64,000 nt of DNA from Cephalotus follicularis (Eukaryota; Streptophyta; Magnoliopsida; Oxalidales; Cephalotaceae), in assembly GCA_001972305.1 (NCBI GenBank), contig BDDD01001754.1, forward strand, positions 16,568 to 80,567, read 5' to 3'. The notes beneath the pieces were generated by a model. That model did no database searches. It worked only from the letters and a program-made list of their open reading frames with translations, and was not told the DNA's origin. The translations under genes and the position numbers were made by a program. Within the stretch, counting starts at the first letter, position 1. Every line of letters begins with the position of its first letter. Positions 46,904 through 56,160 of the stretch are shown in pieces.

Positions 46904-47552
46904 ATCTCCCCCTTTTTGATGATTGACAAAACAAGCCTAATATTGCATGATTTTGACATTTAACTTACTGAAATTAACTCAACTACAATTTATCAAGTCT
47001 TAAGCATTTGTCCAAGAGATTTAGCAACAATTCTCCCCCTTTTTGTATGCATAGTCTCAAAAAGACAATATAAAAGCAATGTATACCTAAGCAATTTACC
47101 ATACCTAAGCAATTTACCAATGCAATACTCAATTTTACCAATGTAATACTAATCTATCAATACCAATCTATCAATGCAATACCAATAATCATCTCCCCCT
47201 TTTTGTCAAGCAACAAAAAGTTCAAAGAAACTCCCCCTTAATCACAGCACATATTTAAATTTTTAATAAAGTGCTTGAGCATCAAAATATGTTTTTAGAG
47301 AAAGCATACACAAATTCAATATGTGGAGAGAAAGTAAAGTAATGGCAAGCATAAACTCATTCACTTCATCAACACACTAAAAGCTTCATTACATAAATAA
47401 CAATGCAAATTCATTACATAAATAACAATGCAAATTCATTACATAAATTTCAAAGTCATAAAACACCAAGTTTTTCAAACACAAACTACAAAGTTCTTTA
47501 GCAAGTTCATCACACATTACAAAAAGAAAATATGATATGCATAAGATGTTGC
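46904..47552 (-). other. C6 3' region with four polypurine-tract-like boxes
   Basis: The plus strand shows tctccccctttttgatg at 46905 (next to the LTR), tctccccctttttgtatg at 47033, tctccccctttttgtc at 47191 and ctcccccttaatc at 47231. The rest is A/T-rich with a short repeat (aataacaatgcaaattcattac) near 47395-47450. No gene. Confidence 0.85.
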
Positions 47553-48662
47553 TCAAGATGATCCGGGATGTGGTTGTTGAGGGAAGGCATTTTGGAGCAT
47601 TTGGATCACTTGGGCCATTTGTGCATCTTGCGAATCTAGGCGATCATAAATTTGATCCACCCTTCCTTGAATGTATTCCATCTTCTCTTGTAGCGACTCC
47701 ATGGTTGGCCGACTACTACCACTCCCGCTTCCTCCAACACTTGGCCTCACTTCGAATCTATCTCCGTCATCATCTTCTTCCTCTTCTTCCCCGACATCTC
47801 TCCCAATATCTATAACTGGTTCCCTTACCGGTGCTCTTCCTGCAGCTTGTATCTTTACCCAAAGACTATCTTCAAACTTAATATTACAATTCCTTAAACC
47901 GGCTTTATTGATCAATTGTTTGGATTTCGGTTTGACATTGTGTTCATCATTAAGGTCAATGTCTAGGGTAGCTAGAATCCTACTTAAAAGCATAGGATAT
48001 GGGAGGTGATGGGGTATTGACAAAATATGGTTAACAATAAGGTATGGGAGATTGACAAGGGTTCCATTCTTTATGCAAGCTACTAATTTTAGGTCTCGCT
48101 CGGATGGGAGGGTATGCGAGCCTTCTCTTGGAAACAAAGTGTTGGTAACTAGCAATAAAAGAATACGAGTAGCTATGGGCAAATGGCTACTAGTGACAGT
48201 CATAATAGGATTGACATTGGACCGTTCTAGGCAAATTTCCAATGCATCGGATTTTTCGATATCGTTAAAGTGTGTGATACCGGTGCATGGAATTCCTAGG
48301 GTTTCACCTATGAATTCAGGGGTTATTTCAACAGTAACCCCAAGAACAAAAGATTCGGCAACATAATTGGAGGATTTTTCAAGGTTAGCATAAAAAAATT
48401 TCACTATCTTAGGGTAAATGGGGTGAGATGAACACAAATAATCAAACCATCCTAATTGTTCAAGCCATGGTCTAATGGATGCAATATTGGAAGTTAAAAT
48501 CTCCCTATCTAACCATTTCTCATGATGTAATTTGACAGAATTTAGAGTAAAGTTATACCTCTCCTCATTTTCTTTGGAGAGAAATAGGTCACCATCATAA
48601 TCCATCCTTGCACTTGAGCTTCCTTGTTTGGTTCCCGCACTTTTTCTCTTCCTTGATGCCAT
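47553..48662 (-). CDS. C6: intact ORF3, putative plant transposon-type protein
   Basis: An uninterrupted 369-residue protein. The start is ATG at 48662 (MASRKRKSAGTKQ, basic, possibly nuclear-targeting), preceded by a pyrimidine-rich leader and a TATA-like box. Residues about 25-270 form a folded domain with WLDREILTSNIA, LGWFDYLC, YPKIVKFFYANLEKSSNYVA, GETLGIPCTGI, NTLFPREGSHTLPS and LPYLIVNHI. These are landmarks of the 'putative plant transposon protein' family found in many plant repeats. Residues 292-301 are acidic (EEEEEDDDGD), 309-320 Gly/Ser-rich, 321-357 a probable coiled coil, and the tail is Q/P-rich. It sits where SIRE-type copia elements carry an env-like ORF. I see no signal peptide or membrane segment. 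Function unknown; it may be the best preserved gene of the window. Family name is from memory. Confidence 0.85.
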   Translation of the reverse strand: MASRKRKSAGTKQGSSSARMDYDGDLFLSKENEERYNFTLNSVKLHHEKWLDREILTSNIASIRPWLEQLGWFDYLCSSHPIYPKIVKFFYANLEKSSNYVAESFVLGVTVEITPEFIGETLGIPCTGITHFNDIEKSDALEICLERSNVNPIMTVTSSHLPIATRILLLLVTNTLFPREGSHTLPSERDLKLVACIKNGTLVNLPYLIVNHILSIPHHLPYPMLLSRILATLDIDLNDEHNVKPKSKQLINKAGLRNCNIKFEDSLWVKIQAAGRAPVREPVIDIGRDVGEEEEEDDDGDRFEVRPSVGGSGSGSSRPTMESLQEKMEYIQGRVDQIYDRLDSQDAQMAQVIQMLQNAFPQQPHPGSS

Positions 48663-48860
48663 AGATGATAGAGGGACAAAATTTTTGGCGATTTTTAGGG
48701 TTTGGCAGTGTTTTTGGGAAAGAAAGTTGTGAGAGAGAAGGAGAAAATCGCGTTTTATAAAATCTGTTCTGTGTAAAAACAGTCAACTGGTGTCATTGGA
48801 CAGTCGACTGGATCACAGACAGTCGACTGGACCAGGACACCAGTCGGCTGGAAGCTGCAG
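48663..48860 (-). promoter_or_regulatory. Putative internal promoter of C6 ORF3 with GTCGACTGG array
   Basis: Reading the minus strand: four motif copies (ccagccgactgg, ccagtcgactg twice, ccagttgactg; 48857-48778), a TATA-like attttataaaacg at about 48752-48764, a pyrimidine-rich ctccttctctctcac, then about 90 bp of leader to the ATG at 48662. The motif is the one in the element's own LTR. Promoter activity is inferred from layout. Confidence 0.6.
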
Positions 48861-49140
48861 AAATTGAATTTGGCAGATTGGAGTCTTTTCTTTGATCCGA
48901 AGAAATCATAGTCAGCTATTATTAATTAATAGTAACTTAGATATTTGAGCATTTTGATATGATTGAGTTGAAAACTCAAATTTTTGATGCAAGACATGAT
49001 TTAGAAACTAATATACAACCAATCATATAATTGCATTCAAAAATTCGTAAATCATATAGGCATACCAACAACATGTCATGTACAAAACCAAAAAAACACT
49101 TACTACACATGTGCTCACTGGTCATATTTATATCTTGATG
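48861..49140 (-). other. C6 spacer between gag end and ORF3 promoter
   Basis: A/T-rich, no protein motif. Pol would normally lie here but is absent: only the first codons after the gag stop resemble a pol start (gtgctcaaaggaaatggtac near 49165). Confidence 0.6.
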
Positions 49141-49540
49141 TTCCATAGTACCATTTCCTTTGAGCACTCCTACAAAGTAAGAAATTTAAACTTTTGGTAC
49201 CCAAATAAATTTGGGTCCTTGAGCGTTAGTCACGAAAGTTCCTTTCGGAACCCAAATTCTCCTAGTTTTACCAATGTTCTTTCTATAAACGCATGAAGTA
49301 GATACATGTCCTAATCTACCACAATAATTGCAAGACATTTTTGGTTCACTTTTCTTAACAAAAAAATTCTTAAAATGTTTGACATTCTTCATTTCTTCGT
49401 AGCCGAGACCGGCTTTGTCAAACACACACCTTTGAAGTCCTAACAAATTATCCAACTTGTCACTACTATTAGAAAATTTAGAAAATGTTTTCTTCAAAGC
49501 ATCAATTTCAATTTTTAGCTTTTCATTTTCTTCCAAAATG
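49141..49540 (-). pseudogene. C6: gag C-terminal part with one zinc knuckle
   Basis: The minus-strand frame reads [58 protein letters not shown] and one knuckle CNYCGRLGHVSTSC, then RIWVPKGTFVTNAQGPKF and WVPKV stop. C4 and C5 have four knuckles in this stretch, so this copy has a shortened knuckle array. The N-terminal side is cut at 49540, where the plus-strand gypsy G4 begins inside the coiled-coil segment. Confidence 0.88.
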
Positions 49541-51006
49541 TCCCTGATGAACGACGTGTTCCGACCGTATTTGGATCAATTCGTGGTGGTATTCATAGAT
49601 GATATATTGGTGTTCTCAAGGAGTGAGGAAGAGCACGTCTATCATCTGAGGGTAGTTTTGCAGACTCTTCGAGAGCATAAGTTGTATGCTAAGTTTGGCA
49701 AGTGCGAGTTTTGGCTCGACCATGTGATCTTCTTAGGTCACATTGTGTCTGGAGAGGGTTTGGCGGTGGATCCGTCGAAGACCGAGGTGGTGCGAGATTG
49801 GCCGCGTCCGAGAAATGTGACAGAGGTACGTAGTTTCCTTGGTTTGGCGGGATACTATCGGAGGTTCATCCAGAACTTTTCGAGGATAGCAGTACCTTTG
49901 ACAAGGCTAACTCAGAAGAAAACCTTGTTTGTTTGGGATGATGACTGTGAAACCAGTTTTTGTGATCTGAAGGATCGGCCGATCTCCGCTCCTGTTCTGG
50001 CATTACCTGAGGGTAATGAGGGCTTTACCGTGTACAGTGATACTTCGGGCAAGGGCCTGGGTTGCGTGTTGATGCAACGAGGCGGGGTGATCGCTTATGC
50101 TTCGCGAAAGCTGAAGCCATATGAAGAGAACTATCCGACTCATGATCTCGAGCTAGCAGCTATCGTTTTTGCTCTTCAGAAATGGAGACATTACCTGTAT
50201 GGAGCACAGTTTGAGATCTTCACCGATCACAAGAGCCTGAGGTACTTGTTCAGTCAGGATGATTTGAATATGAGGCAACGTCGTTGGGTTGAGTTCTTTA
50301 ATGACTACGACTGCAGTATCCAATACCATCCAGGGAAGGCGAACGTTGTCGCCGATGCCCTAAGCCGTAAGGCCATGGTTGCCAATGCCATGGTGTCTCA
50401 GTGGAAGTTGTTGAAGGACTTCCAAGAATGGTCTCCATTCAATCAGTCACCGGGGATCTTTCTAGCCAACATGCGGGTAGAGCCAGTGTTACTGCATCAC
50501 ATCAAAGATGCACAACCGCGTGATCCGGAGTTGCAACGGATTCGAGAGAATCTGGATTCGGAGTCTGATTTTAGAGTACATGATGATGGTATCATGAGAT
50601 ATCGGGGACGTGTGTGTCTTCCGAACGAACTAGGGTTGAAGAGTAGGTTACTTCACGGGGCTCATAAATCCCTGTACAGTATACATCCTGGTAGCACCAA
50701 GATGTATCTAGACATGAAGAAGTGTTACTGGTGGCCCGGCATGAAGCGGGAGATCGCCGAGTATGTGGCAAAGTGTTTGACTTGCCAGACAGTTAAGGCC
50801 GAGCATCAGAGACCGGCAGGTTTGCTGCAGCCCCTACCGATTCCAGAGTGGAAGTGGGAGCATGTTACGATGGATTTTGTTTCGGGTTTTCCTTTGACTC
50901 GGAACCGCCATAATGCAGTAAGGGTAATTGTGGATCGACTCACGAAGTCAGCTCACTTTTTGCCTACTCATGTTTCTGACTCTGCGAGCAAGTTGGCTCG
51001 GTTGTA
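49541..51006 (+). pseudogene. G4: gypsy pol fragment, RT end to integrase core start
   Basis: A long clean frame enters RT at [18 protein letters not shown]. The active box FIDDILVFS is intact, followed by [14 protein letters not shown] and [19 protein letters not shown]. RNase H shows [44 protein letters not shown] and [11 protein letters not shown]. Integrase begins with the H-H-C-C zinc finger ([26 protein letters not shown]) and the first core aspartate in [10 protein letters not shown]. It stops after [12 protein letters not shown], where LTR-like DNA begins, so the second D and the E of the core are missing. This is the best preserved gypsy enzyme segment in the window. It is chromovirus-like, but the chromodomain is lost. 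Confidence 0.93.
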
Positions 51007-51339
51007 GACTGTGATGTGGCGGAGTTTAGGCTTTAAGTATTTTGTAAAGCATTGTAGCGAACATGTTGTACTTTGGTTTATGTACTAATGTTTATCGTGG
51101 ATTTTGTATCGACCTTTGGATCATGCTCCGCTTGTGGGCTTTTTAACTATGTTTTACCGTGGATGTTGTGGGAATCATGCGGTATGGGACGCATGGTTCC
51201 GCTTGTTTTCAGCTTATATATAAATGCTTACACAAGTTTGATGTCTGTTTAAAAGTTTTAAATTTTATCGTTCTCTATATAAGCTGGATATCTGTTAAAT
51301 TGTCATGTCGTATGTTGTTAATGCAAGCGGGGTGTGACA
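51007..51339 (+). mobile_element. G4: 3' end of its LTR
   Basis: After the integrase break, the sequence carries the gypsy tail module (catgctccgcttgtgggc, ggtatgggacgcatgg, cagcttatatataaatgc) and ends AGCGGGGTGTGACA. The deletion therefore removed the end of pol and most of the 3' LTR. Confidence 0.85.
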
Positions 51340-52310
51340 CAAGCACTCGACATCAGCGGTTAAAAACAGAGACTTTTGGGGTAATTATAATTGCTCAAAG
51401 CGGCGATGCTCAACACAAACCGTCAACGCTTTGAGGGAAACCGTCGACTCCAAATTCAAGACCGTCAGCGCTTGGAACAGAACTTTCAAATTCAAATATC
51501 CAACGGATACATAAGCGGCAACGCTTTGAGGAACAGCGGCGACGCTTTGCGTGCGGGGAACAAATTTCTGACAACATTTTTAATGCACCATTTATTGAAG
51601 GAACAAGTCTCAAGACAAAAATACAACTTCCTAGACTGAAGTTACAACTTCCAAGGCTGAAGGAACAACTTTCAAGATAGAAAGCATCAACTCCCAAGGT
51701 CCAAACATTATTGCTATTAAATGAAATTTAGCTACAAAGAAGAAGAACACTAGAAATTAGAAATAAGAACAAGAACATTCAAGCAAGTGGCAATCAAGAG
51801 CAAAATCCAACACTTTCATATCATCATCAAGAAGTCTTTTCAAGATTAATTTTTATTGTTGAGAGCAATCAAATTTCTTGTAATCAAAATAGCCATACCA
51901 AACCTTTGAGAGGTTACACAAAACACTTATCATTTTTGTAATCCACACTTAGGGGAGTGAACCCTAAAGTGAAGAAAGGGGAGTGAACCCTTGTGATTGA
52001 GGCCAATCACAAAACATTGTAAAGGTGCACCGAATAGCCCCTGTAAAGATATTCAGAGATTGTGTTCGGGTGGAACACTAGTGAAAACTCAAGGAGGACC
52101 TTGGGAAAGTGGACATAGGCACGATCTTTGCCAAACCACTATAAATTGTGTTTGCATCTCTCTAACCCTTTTCTCCGTAATTACTTTATTTATTTTATTG
52201 ATGATTGCCTATTTGATTTGTGTTCATTACTTAACTTGATTAAATCCGAAAAAGTTAATAAAATTAGTTAATACTACAATTCACCCCCCCCCCCCCCCGT
52301 AGTATATTTA
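51340..52310 (+). mobile_element. C5: 5' LTR, main part
   Basis: It continues the LTR started at 45703. A motif array lies at 51400-51560, then a purine-rich transcribed part with aggggagtgaaccctaaag and gtgattgaggccaatcac (shared with C4), and ggaccttgggaaagtggac. The end is caattca plus a run of 15 C (52284-52298) and gtagtatattta before the primer site. SIRE-type LTRs typically end in such a C-run. No coding. Confidence 0.85.
51400..51560. repeat. Motif array, AGCGGCGACGCTTTG flavour (C5 LTR)
   Basis: Copies include agcggcgatgctc, accgtcaacgctttgag, accgtcgactcc, agcggcaacgctttgag and agcggcgacgctttgcg. The last shares 15 bases with the gypsy-like S2 array at 2818. Confidence 0.85.
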
Positions 52311-52311
52311 A

Positions 52312-52323
52312 TTGGTATCAGAG
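52312..52323 (+). promoter_or_regulatory. C5 primer binding site
   Basis: ttggtatcagag, the initiator-Met tRNA site, directly after the LTR end. Confidence 0.9.
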
Positions 52324-52373
52324 AGCTAGGTTAGCTTATAATTCTTAATTGCTAGAGCTTTTAACGATCTAGA

Positions 52374-54327
52374 ATGACAATGAACATGAACAACGGAGAG
52401 ATTCAAAACATCTCTAAACCCCCATTTTTCGATGGAGACAATTATAGCCATTGGAAGGCAAAAATGACAATATTTAGTCAATCCCTAGATTATAACTTAT
52501 GAGACCTCATTGTTGACAGTCCAAATCTTCTTATTATTAGGAGTGAAAATGGGGATGTTCTTCCTAAGCCTAGGAATACTTATAATGATTATGATAGGAG
52601 AAGAATACAAATGAATGCAAAAGCTAAGCATGTAATTATTGTGCCATAAACTCTAGTGAATTTAATAGAGTCTCATCTTGTAATTCCGCTAAAGAAATAT
52701 GGGATAGACTCGAAGTCACCTACGAAGGTACAAACCAAGTAAAAGATGCTAAAAGAAGCATGCTAGTTCACGACTATGAATTGTTCTCAATGAATGAAGA
52801 TAGGGACATTAAATCCATGTTTACTAGATTTACTAACATTATCAATGCTTTGCAATCTCTTGATACAACATATTCTAATAGTGAATTGGTGAGAAAAATA
52901 CTTAGGTGCTTGCCAAGATCGTGGATGCCCAAGGTCACCGCAATCGAAGAGGCAAAGAATCTAAGCATCCTTCCCTTGGAGGATCTACTAGGGTCACTAA
53001 TGACCCATGATCTAACTATGCAAAAGAGAGTCGATGATGAAGAGAATGAGAAAAAGAAAAAAAATGTGGTAGCCCTAAAATCATCAGAAATTGATGATTC
53101 CGATGATGATGAAAATGATGATGATGATGAAGACCTTGCTCTCTTCACAAGAAAGTTCAAGAAGTTCCTTGCCAACAAAAAAAAGTTTGGTGGAAAACCA
53201 AACAAGAAATTTCATCAAAAGGGAGAGTCAAGCAAAAAGGAAGAAGTCGTATGCTACGAATGCAAGAGGCCTGGGCATTACAAGAGCGATTTCCCCCGAC
53301 TAAAGAAGAAGGAATTCATAAAGAAGAAGAAATCAATGGTCGCTACTTGGGATGATAGCGACGAATCAAGCTCAGATGAGGACCCTCGGGAACAAGTTGT
53401 TCAATTGGCATTGATGGCCTACGAGGAAGAAGATAAGGAAAATGAAGAGGTAACTTACGATGAACTTATTATTATGTGTGAGAAATATAATTCTATGATT
53501 GCTTCTCCAAAGAAAAATGTCAAAACTTTAACAAGTGAAAATGATGAACTAAAAACAATTGATTTGACTAAGGAAATCAACTCTAAGGATGTAGAAATAG
53601 ACTTTCTAGAAAATAAAGTAGCTCATTTAGAAGAAGAAAATAAAAATCTTAAGGTTGAAGTAGATGCCTTAAAGAAAACCTTTTCAAAATTCTCTAGTAG
53701 TAGTGAAAAGCTAGAAAACCTCTTAAGAATGCAAAGGTGTGTCTTTGACAAAGCGGGACTAGGATACGAAGAAATGAATAATGTAAAACATTATCAAAAT
53801 TTCTTTGAAAGGAAAGAAACGATAGAAAAGAATAAAGTAGAAAAAATTCCTATCAAGAAGAAAGTTGTGAAAATTACTTGTGAGTATTGTGGTAAGATAG
53901 GACATATATCTTCTTCGTGTTATCATAAAAGAAATGCCATGATTAAGAGAAATGATATTAATTCTTGTGATTACTGTGGTAAATATGGACATGTATCAAC
54001 CTCATGCTTTCACAAGAAAAATGCTATGAACATGAAAATTGCAAATACTTCTATATTCATTGTGGTAAATTCGGACATAGATCATCGTTGTGCTTCTATA
54101 AGAAAATTGTCATGCATAATAGAAATTTCGTGAATAAAGGAAAAATAAATGTCTCATGTAATAATTGTGGTAAACTAAGACACGTTTCTACCGCATGCTT
54201 TTATAAAGTAAATATCATGCATGATTCAAACTTTATTAGAATTAAGAAAAATTGGGTTCCTAAAGGAACCATCGTGACTAACCCCAAGGGACCCAAAATT
54301 AGTTGGGTACCTCAAACAAAAACCTGA
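52374..54327 (+). pseudogene. C5: copia gag with five zinc knuckles, near complete
   Basis: Start ATG at 52374 (MTMNMNNGEIQNISKPPFFD). The UBN2-like capsid runs to about 52990 (NYSHWKAKMTIFSQSLDYNL, SMFTRFTNIINALQSLD, RSWMPKVTAIEEAKNLS). A TGA at 52500-52502 replaces the conserved Trp, a 1-bp shift is near 52648, and another shift is near 54030. An acidic DSDDDENDDDDED stretch precedes knuckle 1 (CYECKRPGHYKSDF, last Cys lost). Then come ATWDDSDESSSDED, a coiled coil and the QRCVFDKAGLGYEEMNNV block. Knuckles 2-5 are CEYCGKIGHISSSC, CDYCGKYGHVSTSC, HCGKFGHRSSLC (shifted) and CNNCGKLRHVSTAC. It ends PKISWVPQTKT and TGA. Length, about 640 codons, is long for a copia Gag because of the knuckle array. 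Confidence 0.9.
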
Positions 54328-54339
54328 ATTTATTTTTGT

Positions 54340-56160
54340 AGATGTGCTTGAAGGCAATATCCAAGAAAACGCAATGGTACTTGGATAGTGGATGCTCCAA
54401 GCATATGACTGGTGACAAAAGTCTTTTTGTCAACTATGAGTCAAAGTAATGGGGAGTTGTTACTTTTGGAGATAATGCTAAAGGAAATATTATGGGTTTC
54501 GGCTCCATAGGTAACGCTCAAACCTCTATTCATAATGTATTATATGTGAATGGGCTAAAACACAATCTCTTGAGCATAAGTCAATTATGTGACAAGGATT
54601 GTAAAGTCACTTTCAAAAAAGATATGTGTAGAGTAATAGACATTAATAATGATCAAACTAGGTTCATAGGACATAGACAAGGAAATGTATATATTGTAGA
54701 TTTAAATGACCTACAAAACTTTAAATGTTTAGTTTCCATAAATGAGGATAGTTGGCTATGGCATAGAAGTTTATGTCATGTAGGAATGACAAATATTACA
54801 AAGATTTTAAAACATGAATTAGTTAAGGGTCTTCCCAAACTTAGCTTTGAAAAGGATAAAATTTATGACGCATGTCAACAAGGAAAACAAACTAGGGCAT
54901 CCTTTAAGAGTAAAGACATAGTCTCTACATCTAGGCCATTGCAACTCTTACACATAGATTTATTTGGTCCTATAGATATTAGAAGTCTATGTGGTAAATC
55001 TTATGCCATGGTCATAGTCGATGATTATTCTAGATATACATGGACTATTTTTCTTGCCCACACAAGTGAAGCCTTTAAAGAGTTTTCAAGCTTTTGTAAA
55101 ATTGTTCAAAAAGAAAAAGACACTTCTATTTTTAAAATTAGAAGTGATCATGGAAAGGAATTTTAAAATCATCTGTTTGAAAACTTTTGTAATGAAAATG
55201 GTTTTTCACATGAGTTCTCTACTCCTAAAATACCTCAACAAAATTGGGTTGTTGAAAGAAAAAATAGAACTCTACAAGAAATGTGTAGAACACTTTTAAA
55301 TGAAAATAATTTGCCAAAATATTTTTGGGCAGAAGCGATAAATACTTCGTGTTATATCCTAAATCATATATCGATAAGGCCAATTCTCAAAAAGACTCCA
55401 TATGAATTATGGAGGGGGAGAAAGCCTAACATTAGTTACTTTCATGCATTCAGATGCAAATGCTTTATCCACAACAACGGGAAGGACCATCTCAGTAAGT
55501 TTGACTCTAAAGTCGACGAAGGTATCTTTCTTGGTTATTCAACTTCTAGTAGAGCTTATAGATGCTTTAATAAAAGAACCTTACTTGTTGAAGAGTCTAT
55601 GCATGTTGTATTTGATGAAACGAACCCGAAACTTCCAAAAGAAGTTATCAATGTTGACTCTTTAGATTTTATAGAAAATAAAATTGATGAACTAAATCTA
55701 GGTGATAACAAGAAAGAGGAATCTATAAATGAAGAAACACATCAAAGCTATCAAGAAGCTTTACACAATAACACTTTGAAGGTAGTAAGAGGTCACCCCC
55801 ACGAAACTATCTCAGGTAATCCTAGATTAGGAGTAACTACTAGGTCTAGCTTAAATCATAATTATATTGCTTTTTTATCTCAAGTAGAACCTAGAAATAT
55901 AGAAGATGCCGAAAAAGACGAAAATTGGATAAATGTTATGCAATAGGAACTTAATCAATTTGAGCGAAATAACGTATGGAACCTAGTACCTAGACTGAAT
56001 GACCAAAACATAATTTGTACTAAATGGGTATTTCGCAATCAAGTAGATGATCAAGGAATAGTAATTAGAAACAAAGCTAGACTAGTTGCTAAGGGATATT
56101 CCCAAGAAGAGGGAATTGACTTCGATGAATCGTATGCTCCCGTAGCTAGGCTAGAATCAA
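54340..56160 (+). pseudogene. C5: copia pol, protease to RT start
   Basis: Not in the gag frame. Protease WYLDSGCSKHMTGDKSLF is at 54375, with a TAA near 54448. Pre-integrase is LKHNLLSISQLCDKDCKVTF. The integrase zinc finger is WLWHRSLCHVGMTNI through CQQGKQ. Core aspartates lie in HIDLFGPI (about 54950) and RSDHGKEF (about 55140), followed at once by TAA. The core glutamate is in VVERKNRTLQEM after a frame change. The C-terminal part (ELWRGRKPNISYFHAFRCKC, FLGYSTSSRAYRCFNKRT) runs to TAG at about 55944. RT begins [20 protein letters not shown] and [15 protein letters not shown]. At 56160, in ARLES, solo LTR S5 interrupts; RT resumes at 59319. Confidence 0.92.

Noticed and set aside
47537..48366. 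Plus-strand frames opposite ORF3 of C6
   Set aside because: Antisense shadows of the well supported 369-codon minus-strand ORF.
52284..52298. Run of 15 C as an assembly artefact
   Set aside because: A C-run at this point is typical of the end of this copia LTR class; the C7 LTR has a shorter one at the same place. Its exact length may still be uncertain.
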